From: Acidobacteriota bacterium | GTDB taxonomy: Bacteria; Acidobacteriota; Thermoanaerobaculia; Multivoradales; Multivoraceae | Assembly (NCBI GenBank): GCA_026707545.1 | Contig: JAPOWR010000004.1 | Span: forward strand, 62,001-126,000 | Direction of reading: 5' to 3' | DNA: 64,000 nucleotides | Part shown: piece by piece, positions 18,487 to 27,367 of the stretch | Layout of the letters: every line of letters starts with the position of its first letter | Numbering within the stretch: the stretch's first letter is position 1 | Program-made: the position numbers and the translations under genes | The notes under the pieces: model-generated | What the model was told of the DNA's origin: nothing | Database searches by the model: none | Seen by the model: only the letters and a program-made list of their open reading frames with translations

Positions 18487-19749
18487 ATGAAGAATCGCGC
18501 TATGGAGTCCCGTGTGAGACGGCGCGCCGCCAGCAGGCTTGCTCGGCTTCTCGTCCTGACCGGTTCGCGACAGACGGGCAAGACCACGCTGATCCGGAGG
18601 TGCTTCCCCGACGTACCCTATATCTCCCTGGAGGACCCGGCGGTGCGCCCCGGGTTCTCCCGGATGACCGCGGCCGAGTGGATCGAGCGGTATCCACACG
18701 CCATCCTCGACGAGGTCCAAAAGGCGCCGTCCCTGGTCGAGACCGTCAAGGCGGCGTACGACCAGTCGCCGGAGGTGCGCTACTTCCTGCTCGGAAGCAG
18801 CCAGATCCTGCTGCTCTCCCGAGTGAAGGAGAGTCTGGCCGGTCGGGCAGCGATCGAGGAACTCTGGCCCCTCACTCTGCCAGAGATGGCGACGTCTTCC
18901 TGGGACGATCCGCTGCCGACCTCGCGTCTGGTCCTTTGGCTTGAGGAGGGCTGCCGGACGGATGAGGTTCTGCTCGGCCAACCGGCGACCGATCGCACCT
19001 GCGCACGCTACTCGGAGATCCTGGAGCGCTATCTCCGCTTCGGCGGCATGCCGGTCGTTCACCACGACGACCTGACCGATGACGAGCGGAGGAGTTGGTT
19101 GCGGGACTTCCAGCGCACCTACCTGGAACGGGACGTGGCCGACCTTGCGGCACTGCGAGACCTGGAGCCGTTCGTCGTGGCGCAGAGGGTCCTCGCCACC
19201 CGCTCCGGTAGGGGCGTCAACTTCAGCGACCTGGCGCGGTCGGCGGGCATCGCGCCGGCAACGGCGCGCCGATTCCTGCGCTATCTGGAGCTGAGCTACC
19301 AGGTGATTCAGCTCCCTCCGTTCTTCCGCAACCCCGAGAAGCGTCTGGCGAAGATGCCGAAGGTGCATTTCGTCGATCCGGGGATCCTCCGCACCATCCT
19401 CAATCGCACCGGCGACTGGACAGGCGAAGAGTTCGAGTCGGCGCTGGTCTCGGAGATCGTCAAGCAGGTGCGAAACGCGGGCGTAGTCGCAGGTTTCTTC
19501 CACCTGAGGACGTACGACCGGCGGGAAGTGGACCTGCTGGTCGAACTCGAGAGTGGCTTCGTCGCTTTCGAGATCAAGACGTCGCGCAAGGTGTCGTCGG
19601 CGGACGCGAGGACGCTGCGCGACCTTGAACCGCTTCTCGACAAGCCGCTGCTGGGCGCCCTCGTCGTGTCGCTCGACCTGGAGGTCCGCTATCTGGCGCC
19701 GGGAGTCCTGGCCGTGCCGGCTGCCTGGCTCTTCGCTCCTCCGGGCTAG
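18487..19749 (+). CDS. AAA ATPase with DUF4143 domain
   Basis: 420 aa. Walker A GSRQTGKTT (residues 26-34) and Walker B HAILDEVQK (about 74-82) open an AAA domain; the C-terminal half carries the DUF4143 pattern with VDLLVELESGFVAFEIKTS, which resembles a PD-(D/E)xK nuclease-like core (D-x-E-x-K). Members are common, sporadically distributed and of unknown function; many are thought to be accessory genes. ATG 18487 is preceded by an unusually AT-rich stretch with TAATAT at 18470-18475, possibly a -10 element giving a very short leader. The long frame upstream from 17734 is antisense to the PLP gene and rejected. Confidence 0.86.
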   Translation: MKNRAMESRVRRRAASRLARLLVLTGSRQTGKTTLIRRCFPDVPYISLEDPAVRPGFSRMTAAEWIERYPHAILDEVQKAPSLVETVKAAYDQSPEVRYFLLGSSQILLLSRVKESLAGRAAIEELWPLTLPEMATSSWDDPLPTSRLVLWLEEGCRTDEVLLGQPATDRTCARYSEILERYLRFGGMPVVHHDDLTDDERRSWLRDFQRTYLERDVADLAALRDLEPFVVAQRVLATRSGRGVNFSDLARSAGIAPATARRFLRYLELSYQVIQLPPFFRNPEKRLAKMPKVHFVDPGILRTILNRTGDWTGEEFESALVSEIVKQVRNAGVVAGFFHLRTYDRREVDLLVELESGFVAFEIKTSRKVSSADARTLRDLEPLLDKPLLGALVVSLDLEVRYLAPGVLAVPAAWLFAPPG

Positions 19750-19765
19750 ATGCGGGCGCGCCGGT

Positions 19766-20416
19766 TCATCGAGACTGCCTCGAGAGCTCGCGTTCGGTCG
19801 AAGGGGAAACCGGTCCCTCAAGAACGGCCGCCATCGCGTCCAACAGCGTTTCGAAGAACAGCTCGGCATCGGGTCCGTCGAAGCTGCCGCCGGAAAGCGC
19901 GCGCTGAGCGAGCGCCAGCGCCGCCATCCGGTGCATCAGGTCGAAGCGCCGGTCCGCCAGCGCCCTGGGGATTCGAAGCTGCGCGCGGATTCGCTTCGCT
20001 ACTTCGCCCACCCCCGCGCCCGTGTAGCGGATCGCGCCCTCGCGGAGCTCCTCGCCGGGCAGGAAGACGAGTTGCCCGACGACCTTCAGGAAGAGCGCGA
20101 ACTCCGGATCGCGTCGGGCGATCCGCACCGGAGGCATGACCGCCACCTCGCACAGGCGGCGCACGTCCTGAGCCCCGCCGGCTTCATCCAGCTCGTGCAG
20201 CATGCGCTCCCGCTCTTCCCCGATCTGCGCGCCGCGCTTGACGTACATGGCGTCGATGAGCCCTTCGCGGCCGCCGAAGTGGTACTGGAGGGCCGATTCG
20301 TTGCGTTGGCCCGCTTCGCGCAGGATGGCGCGAGTGGAGGTCGGCCCGACGCCCCGCTCGGCGAACAGCTTCTCGGCGGCGCGTAGGAGCTTCTCTCGCG
20401 TGCTAATGACTTCCAT
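19766..20416 (-). CDS. TetR family transcriptional regulator
   Basis: 216 aa. An N-terminal TetR helix-turn-helix is clear (TREKLLRAAEKLF, then TSTRAILREAG and SALQYHFGGREGLI, residues 6-55), with a divergent ligand-binding domain. It is transcribed away from the sulfatase fusion gene, and a 17-bp palindrome at 20422-20438 lies directly before its start. It therefore probably represses itself and the sulfatase gene. The ligand is unknown. Confidence 0.92.
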   Translation of the reverse strand: MEVISTREKLLRAAEKLFAERGVGPTSTRAILREAGQRNESALQYHFGGREGLIDAMYVKRGAQIGEERERMLHELDEAGGAQDVRRLCEVAVMPPVRIARRDPEFALFLKVVGQLVFLPGEELREGAIRYTGAGVGEVAKRIRAQLRIPRALADRRFDLMHRMAALALAQRALSGGSFDGPDAELFFETLLDAMAAVLEGPVSPSTERELSRQSR

Positions 20417-20421
20417 CAGGA

Positions 20422-20438
20422 CTAATGATAGACATTAG
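20422..20438. promoter_or_regulatory. palindromic operator candidate for the adjacent TetR
   Basis: CTAATG-ATAGA-CATTAG, a perfect six-base inverted repeat with a five-base spacer, sits five bases before the TetR ATG and 18 bases before the sulfatase ATG. A further CTAATG half-site occurs at 20403-20408 within the first TetR codons. The AT-rich symmetry stands out against the surrounding GC-rich DNA. Assignment to this TetR is by position. Confidence 0.65.
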
Positions 20439-20456
20439 CAGACGAGGTTCAGAGCG

Positions 20457-23054
20457 ATGAGACCCGGGTTCATCTTCAGCCGACGAAAGAGGCGCTGTGC
20501 AGGCCGGCGAGTCCTGGCGGCGACGCTCGCGGCGGTCGCGGCCCTTCAGGCGTCGGCGTCGACGGCAGCGGAATCCGAGGCCCCGGCCTCACCCCGGCCG
20601 AACGTCGTCGTCGTGGTCGCGGACGACGTCGGCTTCACGGACCTGGGCGCCTACGGAAGCGAGATTCGCACTCCCCACATCGACGCGATCGCGTCGCGCG
20701 GCGTCCTCTTCACGAACTTCCACGCCTCGCCGATGTGCTCGCCGTCGCGGGCCATGCTGCTCACCGGGGTCGACTCGCACCTGACCGACGTCGCCAGCCT
20801 GCATGTGGCCACGCCGCTTCGTCATCGCGGCCGACCCGGCTACCGGGGCGAGTTGAGCACGGACGTGATCACGATCGCCAGCCGGCTGCGCGCCGCCGGC
20901 TACCGCACCTACCTGAGCGGCAAGTGGAACCTCGGTCACGCTCCGACCTCGCTGCCCAGCGCGCGCGGCTTCGATCGGACGTTCGCGCTCGACGCCACCG
21001 GCGCCGACAACTTCGAGAAGAAGCCCTACCTGCCCATCTACGGGGAGCCCCCCTGGTTTGCCGACGGCGAGCCGACCGACCTGCCGGCCGACTTCTACTC
21101 ATCGGAGCACCTCGTGGACAGGCTCGTCGAGTTCATCGACACGGATCGGGTTACGGATGGTGAGCGACAGCCCTTCTTCGCCTACCTCGCCTTCCAGGCG
21201 GTCCACCTGCCGGTTCAGGCGCCGCGCGAGTTCATCGAAGGCTACGAGGGCGTGTACGACGAAGGATGGGACGCGCTGCGGCGGGAGCGTCATCGCCGCG
21301 CCGTCGAAGCGGGCGTGTTTCCGCCCGGCGCCGTGCCGTCGACCACGCCCGAGCAGGCGGACTGGGAGGCTCTCTCGCCCGGCGAGAAGGCGTTCGCCGC
21401 CAAGAACATGGCGGTCAACGCGGCGATGCTCGAAGCGATGGACCATCACTTCGGGCGGCTGGTCGAGTACCTCGGGCACGAGGGGCTCCTGGAGAACACC
21501 GTCTTCGTCGTGCTGTCCGACAACGGCCCGGAGGCGGGCGACCCGGGCCAGAGCGGTCAGTTCGACCGGTGGGCGGAGCGCGTCGGCTACCGCCGCGACC
21601 TCGAGACGCTCGGCGAGAAGGGGAGCTACGGCATCATCGGCCCGCACTTCGCGCGGGCGGCGGCCGCTCCGCTCGCGTACTACAAGTTCCACGGCGGCGA
21701 GGGGGGAATTCGCGTTCCCCTGATCATCGCCGGGCCGGGGGTGGAGGCGCGAGGGATCGCTCCGGCCTTCACCTTCGTGACGGACCTGGTTCCCACGATT
21801 CTCGAGCTCACCGGCGCGGGCGACGCCACTCCGTCCGGCAAGCATCCCATCGACGGCCGCAGCCTGGCCGCGGCGCTGCGCGATCCTTCGGCCCTGATCC
21901 ATCCGCCGCGGGCGGCGGTCGGATTCGAGACGGCGGGTCACCGGGGCGTCTTCAAGGGCGACCACAAGCTCGTCCGGGTCGGTGCTCCTGTCGGCGACGG
22001 CCGCTGGCGCCTGTTCGATCTGGCGGAGGACCCGGGCGAGACTCGCGATCTGGCCGCCGCACAGCCCGAACGCTTCTCCGAGATGCTGGCGGACTACGAG
22101 GCCTACGCCGAGCGCGTGGGGGTGCTCGAGGTGCCTGCCTTCTACTCGCCGACTCGACAGCTAGCGATCAACTACTTCTACGACCGTGCAAAGGAGACCT
22201 TCATGAAGACCAGAGTATGGACCGGAGCAGGGCTGGCCGTCGTCGTGCTGGCGGCCGCCGTCTGGCTGGGGTTGCCGAGGGTGCTCGTCGGCCTGGGCCT
22301 TCACGCCCACTACGAGATTCCCGCGATCGATCTCGCCGGCCACCGCGCCCTCATCGTGACCACCAGCCACGACACGCTGGGCGACTCGGGCAAGGCGACC
22401 GGCGTCTGGGCGTCGGAGATGACGGTGCCTTACTACGCATTCGCGGACGCCGGAATGACGGTCGACGTGGCGAGCATCCAGGGCGGCGCCATCCCGGTCG
22501 AGCGCCAGTCCGTGCGGTGGCCGGTGGCCACGCCGGAGGACAAGCGCTATCTCCGGGATGCGGAGTTTCAATCCAGGGTCGAGAACTCGTTGGCGATCGC
22601 CGACGTGGACGGAAGCGCCTACGACATCGTGTTTCTCGCCGGCGGCTGGGGCGCCGCGTACGACCTCGGCCAGTCGGAAGAACTGGGCAGGAAGGTCAGC
22701 GAGGCGTACGCCCGCGAATCCGTGGTCGGCGGCGTGTGCCATGGTCCGCTGGGACTGCTTCAGGCGGTGACTCCGGCCGGAGACCCTCTGGTGCGCGGCC
22801 GCCGCGTCTCGGCCGTTTCGGACAAGCAGATCGAGGAACTCGGCATCACCTTCACGCCGATGCACCCGGAGCGTGACCTGCGCGCCGCCGGAGCGCTGTT
22901 CGAGAGCGAGACCAGGTTTCGCGACATGCTCGCGAGCCGCGTCGTCGTCGACGGACGCCTGGTGACGGGCCAGAACCAGAACAGCGGCGCCGAAACGGCG
23001 CATCGCATGATGGAGGTTCTGCTGGGGTCGCGGCCGGCCTACCCCGAGAAGTAG
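20457..23054 (+). CDS. sulfatase fused in frame to a membrane-anchored DJ-1/PfpI domain
   Basis: 865 aa with no stop throughout. Residues 1-45 contain a signal peptide; about 48-575 are a type I sulfatase with VVADDVGFTDLG (metal site) and CSPSRA (Cys94, to become formylglycine). A hydrophobic segment (GLAVVVLAAAVWLGL) lies near residues 590-605, and then a DJ-1/PfpI domain follows with nucleophile-elbow Cys in GGVCHGPLG near 763. An ATG at 22203 (MKTRVW) has a perfect AAAGGAG six bases upstream, so the second half may also be translated alone as a 283-aa anchored protein. The 3' end overlaps the convergent SSS gene by 16 bases. Confidence 0.85.
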   Translation: MRPGFIFSRRKRRCAGRRVLAATLAAVAALQASASTAAESEAPASPRPNVVVVVADDVGFTDLGAYGSEIRTPHIDAIASRGVLFTNFHASPMCSPSRAMLLTGVDSHLTDVASLHVATPLRHRGRPGYRGELSTDVITIASRLRAAGYRTYLSGKWNLGHAPTSLPSARGFDRTFALDATGADNFEKKPYLPIYGEPPWFADGEPTDLPADFYSSEHLVDRLVEFIDTDRVTDGERQPFFAYLAFQAVHLPVQAPREFIEGYEGVYDEGWDALRRERHRRAVEAGVFPPGAVPSTTPEQADWEALSPGEKAFAAKNMAVNAAMLEAMDHHFGRLVEYLGHEGLLENTVFVVLSDNGPEAGDPGQSGQFDRWAERVGYRRDLETLGEKGSYGIIGPHFARAAAAPLAYYKFHGGEGGIRVPLIIAGPGVEARGIAPAFTFVTDLVPTILELTGAGDATPSGKHPIDGRSLAAALRDPSALIHPPRAAVGFETAGHRGVFKGDHKLVRVGAPVGDGRWRLFDLAEDPGETRDLAAAQPERFSEMLADYEAYAERVGVLEVPAFYSPTRQLAINYFYDRAKETFMKTRVWTGAGLAVVVLAAAVWLGLPRVLVGLGLHAHYEIPAIDLAGHRALIVTTSHDTLGDSGKATGVWASEMTVPYYAFADAGMTVDVASIQGGAIPVERQSVRWPVATPEDKRYLRDAEFQSRVENSLAIADVDGSAYDIVFLAGGWGAAYDLGQSEELGRKVSEAYARESVVGGVCHGPLGLLQAVTPAGDPLVRGRRVSAVSDKQIEELGITFTPMHPERDLRAAGALFESETRFRDMLASRVVVDGRLVTGQNQNSGAETAHRMMEVLLGSRPAYPEK
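22190..22205 (+). promoter_or_regulatory. internal ribosome-binding site and ATG inside the sulfatase fusion
   Basis: AAAGGAG (22190-22196) followed six bases later by ATG (22203), in the same frame as the surrounding ORF and directly before a hydrophobic anchor-like segment. This is what the start of an independent DJ-1/PfpI gene would look like. It suggests either that two genes were joined by loss of a stop codon, or that two products arise from one frame. Confidence 0.55.
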
Positions 23055-24670
23055 ACCATCACCGCGGCGACGATCAGGACCAGCACTACGGACAGCGTCC
23101 GGTCCAGCCGTCGCTTCGCCGGGTCGGACTCGGCGAGAAGCTCGGCATTGCCCGCCCGGCTCCAGGTCAGGCCGGCGACGCGCTGCTCGGACGGCGGCGG
23201 GAACCAGAGGCTGACCGCGACCAGCACGGCCGCGCAGATCAGGAACAGGAAGATCGCGACGTGCATGAAGTTGATGTCTGCGAAGGTGTAGAGGAAGCCG
23301 CTCAGGCTGTCCTTGTTGAGCTCCGCCACCAGCCGGCCCATGCCAAGAACGAAGCCGACGGCCAGTGACGCGATCGCGCCCTGGGCGTTGAGGCGCTTCC
23401 AGAACAGACCGAGCAGGAAGACCGCGGTGATCGGCGGCGAGATGTAGCCCTGGACGCTCTGGAGGTACTGGTAGAGCGTGCCGGAGATGTTCTGCATCAA
23501 GGGGATCCAGAGCAGGCCCAGGCCGACCAGGCCCACGGTCGCCGTCTGCCCGACCAGGACCAGGCGCCGCTCCGAGACGCCCGGGTGGAGCTTCTTGTAG
23601 ATGTCGATCGTGATCAGCGTCGAGCACGAGTTGAAGACGGAGGAGAGGCTGCTCATCAGGGCCGCCAGCAGGCCCGCGACCACGAGTCCCCGGAAGCCGG
23701 CCGGCAGGAGCGCGACGACCAGCGCCGGCAGCGCCTGGTCGGAGGAGGCGAGTTCGAGCTTGCCGGACTGCGACAGGCAGTAGGCGATCACGCCCGGCAC
23801 GACGAACAGGAACAGCGGCAACTGCTTGAGGAAGCCGGCGAAGATCGTCCCGCGCCGCGCGTCGTCGATGCCGCGCGCCGAGAGTGCGCGCTGAACGATG
23901 AACTGGTCGGTGCACCAGTACCAGACGGCGATGATCGGCGCGCCGAAGGCGATCCCGGTCCAGGGGAAGTCCGGGTCGGACATCGGCTTCCACATGTCGA
24001 AGAAGCCGTCACCGGCGGTCTCGACCATGACCCGCCAGCCGCCGAGTTCGGCGAGTCCGAGGATCGTCACCGTGGAGGCGCCGACGATCAGGACGATGGC
24101 CTGCAGCAGGTCGGTGTAGACGACGGCTCGGAGGCCGCCGAGCACGGTGTAGACCCCGGTGATGACGACGACCACCAGGGCGCCGGTCCAGAAGTTGATC
24201 CCCATCAGGGTCTCGAAGACGACGCCGCCCGCGTAGATCGTCACCGAGATCTTGGTCAGGACGTAGCCGATGACCGAGATCACCGACAGGTACCAGCGCG
24301 CCGCGGGCGAGTAGCGCCGCTCGAGGAACTCGGGCATCGTGAAGATGCCGCTCTTCACGTAGAACGGCACGAACAGCCACCCGAGGATGAGCAGGATGAG
24401 CGAGGCCTGGAGCTCGAACTGCCCGAGGACGAGGCCGCTCTCGGCGCCGGTGCCTGCCAGGCCGACGAGATGTTCGGAGCCGATGTTCGAGGCGAACAGC
24501 GACGCGCCGACGACGAACCAGCCGACGTTGCGGCCGGCCAGGAAGTAGCTCGACGAGGTCCGTTCGCCGTGCTGGACGCGCCTGATGGCCCAGAGCGCGA
24601 TGGCGAAGACGCCGGCGAAGTAGAGGGCGACGACCGTCCAGTCGAGGGTGGTGATCTTCGCCGTCAGCAT
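23039..24670 (-). CDS. sodium/solute symporter (SSS family), sugar-type
   Basis: 543 aa, with about 13-14 predicted membrane segments. GRNVGWFVVGASLFASNIGSEH in the N-terminal part matches the SGLT/vSGLT branch of the SSS family, which couples sodium to uptake of monosaccharides or related solutes at the inner membrane. It is 16 bases downstream of the GH3 glycosidase gene on the same strand and probably carries its products. The last codons overlap the convergent sulfatase fusion gene. Confidence 0.92.
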   Translation of the reverse strand: MLTAKITTLDWTVVALYFAGVFAIALWAIRRVQHGERTSSSYFLAGRNVGWFVVGASLFASNIGSEHLVGLAGTGAESGLVLGQFELQASLILLILGWLFVPFYVKSGIFTMPEFLERRYSPAARWYLSVISVIGYVLTKISVTIYAGGVVFETLMGINFWTGALVVVVITGVYTVLGGLRAVVYTDLLQAIVLIVGASTVTILGLAELGGWRVMVETAGDGFFDMWKPMSDPDFPWTGIAFGAPIIAVWYWCTDQFIVQRALSARGIDDARRGTIFAGFLKQLPLFLFVVPGVIAYCLSQSGKLELASSDQALPALVVALLPAGFRGLVVAGLLAALMSSLSSVFNSCSTLITIDIYKKLHPGVSERRLVLVGQTATVGLVGLGLLWIPLMQNISGTLYQYLQSVQGYISPPITAVFLLGLFWKRLNAQGAIASLAVGFVLGMGRLVAELNKDSLSGFLYTFADINFMHVAIFLFLICAAVLVAVSLWFPPPSEQRVAGLTWSRAGNAELLAESDPAKRRLDRTLSVVLVLIVAAVMVYFSG

Positions 24671-24686
24671 GGCGGGTTCTCCTCGC

Positions 24687-27269
24687 TCAGCAACCGGCCG
24701 TCAGCGCGGTGGGATCAGCGGGTGCGATCGCGATGCGTGAGAAACGAAGCGTGAACGGCCCGTCCGTCGTGATCAGGAAGGGTGTGTCGATGCGGTCCAT
24801 CTCGGCTCCAGAAGCCTCGAAGCAGCGGAGAGGAATCTGCAGAGTGTCCCATGCTCCTTCGGGCACGCCCGCGAAGATGGGCGAGACGAGGAGACCGCCC
24901 GTACACGGGTAGCCGCAGTCCATCCGCATCTGGACTCGCCGAGCGGGCGCTTGCTCCACCAGGAAGTCGATCTCGAGAGTCATGCCTTCAGCCGTCTCGG
25001 TGCGCAGGTCGATGGGACTGGACTGGAGGTAGATCTGGGCCTCGTTGCGGCCTCGCCACTGCGCCTTCCTCGCATCCTCCTGGACGCGGCGGTCGACGGC
25101 CGAGAGCACGACGCCGGACACGCGGCGGCGGGTCTGGCCGCGGCCGTCGGGTGCGGAAACCCGCCAGTCCGCCTCGTCGCCCACGTAGAATTGCCACCCT
25201 TCCGCCGTCCGTCCTTCGAACAGAACGCGCCCGGACGACGCGCCGGCGTCGGTCGTGCGAACGGGCGACGTTCCGGCCGGCCGCGTCTCGTCCAGTTCGG
25301 GGAGATCGCCGTCGTCGGCGTAGGTCAGGCCGTAGCCGTAGGGGAAGAGCGGGTCGTAGTCCGGGTCGCCGACGTTGAGGACCGTTTGGTCCAGCGAGCG
25401 CGGCCAGGAGAAGGAGAGCTTGCCCTGGAAGTCGTGAGCAACCTCGCCGTCGGCCGCGCTGAAGATGACGTCGGCCACGCCGCCGCCCTCGGAGCCCGGC
25501 AACCAGGCGGCGACGAACGCGTCGGAGGCGTTGATCTCCGGGTTCGTCCACAGCGGTCGCCCGGACAGGAAGATCGTGACGACCGGAATGTTGGCGGCCC
25601 GGAGCCTCCCCATCAGCTCGACGTCGGACTTGTCGCCCGGGCTGTACTCGAGACTGGTCACGTCGCCCTGGCCCTCGGCGTAGGGCGTCTCGCCGGTCAC
25701 GTAGATGGCGGCGTCCGGCAGCCCGCCGCTGTACGCGCATCCCTGGCAGAGGACGGCCTCGCCGCCCGCCGCCTCGACGGTCTGTTGGATGCCGGTCCAG
25801 ATGGAGGTGGCGCCCGGGAAGTCGTCGTTCGTGTTCTCCGTTCCCTGCCAGGTCAGCGTCCAGCCGCCGCTCTGCCGGCCGATGTCGTCGGCCGCCGGCC
25901 CCGCGACCAGGACGAGCGAGCTTGGAGCGAGCGGCAACAGGTTGTCGTTGTTCTTCAGCAGGACGAGCGACTCGCGCACCGCCTGGCGGGCCACCTCGCG
26001 ATGCTCGGGAGCGCCCAGCAGCTCGAAGCGTCCGCCGAGTGCCCGTTCCGAGGGCCGGCTGCTGTCGAGCAGGCCGGCTCGGGCCTTCACCCTCAGGATG
26101 CGCCGGACCGCGTCGTCGAGCCTCTCCTCGGGAATCTCGCCGGAACGCACCTGGCGGAGCGTGTTCCTGTGGAGCGCCCGCCAGTCTTCAGGGACCATGA
26201 ACAGATCGAGGCCGGCTCGAAGCGTGTCGGCGCAGCTCTCGTTCGTGCAGTTCGGCAACTGGCCGTGGCCGTTCCAGTCGCCGACGACGAGCCCGTCGAA
26301 CGCCATGCGGCCCTTGAGCACGTCCGTCAGGAGCCCGGCGTGGCCGTGCAGCTTGCGGCCGTGCCAACTGCTGAACGAGGCCATCACCGCCTGCGCACCG
26401 GCATCGAGCGCGGCGACGTATGGAGCGCCGTGGATGTCGCGGAGGTCCTCTTCGCTGGCCCGCGTGTCTCCCTGATCGTGGCCTTCGAAGGTGCCGCCGT
26501 CGCCCAGGAAGTGCTTCGCCGTGGCGATCACCCGCTCCTCGCCCAGGAAGTCAGGACTGCCGACCGCGCCCTGGAGCCCCTCGACCAGGGCGCGTGCGTA
26601 CTCGACGACGATTTTGGGGTCTTCCGAGTAGCTCTCGTAGGTGCGGCCCCAGCGATCGTCCCGGGCCACGGCGACGGTCGGCCCGAAGTTCCAGTCCAGT
26701 CCGGTGGCGAGCACCTCGCGCGCCGTGATCTCGCCGATGCGGCGGATCAGGTCCGGATTGCGCGCCGCGCCGAGCCCGATGTTGTGGGGGAAGATCGTGG
26801 CGCCGATCACGTTGTTGTGGCCGTGCACCGCGTCCACGCCCCAGATCACGGGAATGCCGACTCCACCGTCGGAGGTGTCGGTCGAGGCTTCGTGGAACGC
26901 GTCGGCCAGGGCCAGCCAGCTCTCCGGCGAGGCGTGCTTGTTCTCGTCGGGAAACGAGCCGCCGCCGTTCAGCACCGAGCCCAGGTCGTACCGCCGCACG
27001 TCCCGCGGCGTGACCGAGCCGATTTCCGCCTGGATGACCTGCCCGACCTTCTCGCGGACGGTCATCCGCTCGAGCAGAGCGTCGACCCGCGCCTCGAGCT
27101 CCGGATCGGCCGGAACCGGCGGAGTCAGTTCAGGCCAGGCTTCGGCGCGTACGGGAGTGCCCCTCTCGGCCCCTTCCTGCGCGGCCGCCGGCTCGGAGGC
27201 CCAGAGTCCAGCTAGCAGCGCCAGCGGTGCTGCCGCGGAGCGGAGTCGTCCAGTTCGTGCCGCTCTCAT
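24687..27269 (-). CDS. glycoside hydrolase family 3 beta-glucosidase/exoglucanase, secreted
   Basis: 860 aa with a signal peptide (about 31 residues, ending AAAQ). The GH3 (beta/alpha)8 domain has TAKHFLGDGG and the nucleophile Asp in VVGDWNG (D331); the alpha/beta sandwich domain follows (LVLLKNNDNLLPL), then about 170 further residues like the C-terminal beta-sandwich of marine exo-1,3/1,4-beta-glucanase (ExoP). Expected role: release of glucose from beta-glucans or oligosaccharides in the periplasm. ATG 27269, with GGGGGGT upstream, is chosen over the longer frame to 27653. It lies between the TonB receptor and SSS genes on one strand. Confidence 0.92.
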   Translation of the reverse strand: MRAARTGRLRSAAAPLALLAGLWASEPAAAQEGAERGTPVRAEAWPELTPPVPADPELEARVDALLERMTVREKVGQVIQAEIGSVTPRDVRRYDLGSVLNGGGSFPDENKHASPESWLALADAFHEASTDTSDGGVGIPVIWGVDAVHGHNNVIGATIFPHNIGLGAARNPDLIRRIGEITAREVLATGLDWNFGPTVAVARDDRWGRTYESYSEDPKIVVEYARALVEGLQGAVGSPDFLGEERVIATAKHFLGDGGTFEGHDQGDTRASEEDLRDIHGAPYVAALDAGAQAVMASFSSWHGRKLHGHAGLLTDVLKGRMAFDGLVVGDWNGHGQLPNCTNESCADTLRAGLDLFMVPEDWRALHRNTLRQVRSGEIPEERLDDAVRRILRVKARAGLLDSSRPSERALGGRFELLGAPEHREVARQAVRESLVLLKNNDNLLPLAPSSLVLVAGPAADDIGRQSGGWTLTWQGTENTNDDFPGATSIWTGIQQTVEAAGGEAVLCQGCAYSGGLPDAAIYVTGETPYAEGQGDVTSLEYSPGDKSDVELMGRLRAANIPVVTIFLSGRPLWTNPEINASDAFVAAWLPGSEGGGVADVIFSAADGEVAHDFQGKLSFSWPRSLDQTVLNVGDPDYDPLFPYGYGLTYADDGDLPELDETRPAGTSPVRTTDAGASSGRVLFEGRTAEGWQFYVGDEADWRVSAPDGRGQTRRRVSGVVLSAVDRRVQEDARKAQWRGRNEAQIYLQSSPIDLRTETAEGMTLEIDFLVEQAPARRVQMRMDCGYPCTGGLLVSPIFAGVPEGAWDTLQIPLRCFEASGAEMDRIDTPFLITTDGPFTLRFSRIAIAPADPTALTAGC

Positions 27270-27311
27270 CCGACCCCCCACGGTTGTGAACCTCAGTTTC
27301 CCGGGCGAAGG

Positions 27312-27352
27312 GCAGGCCAGACGGCGCGGCCAAAGCCGGCCGGCTGGCCTGC
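27312..27352. repeat. inverted repeat between TonB receptor and GH3 genes
   Basis: GCAGGCCAG (27312-27320) pairs perfectly with CTGGCCTGC (27344-27352), with a smaller CGGC/GCCG hairpin inside. It lies in the 98-base gap of the receptor-GH3-SSS run and could protect or end the receptor transcript, tuning expression of the downstream genes. There is no T-run. Confidence 0.45.
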
Positions 27353-27367
27353 ATCTCGTTGTCGCTT

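Noticed and set aside
18487..19749. Start at 17734 giving a 671-aa protein
   Set aside because: The extra N-terminal part is antisense to the PLP enzyme; the Walker A motif follows normally from ATG 18487.
22161..23993. Long open frame (610 aa) on the minus strand
   Set aside because: Antisense to the sulfatase fusion and an out-of-frame reading of the SSS symporter; Arg/Gly/Pro-rich composition with no motif, as expected in high-GC DNA.
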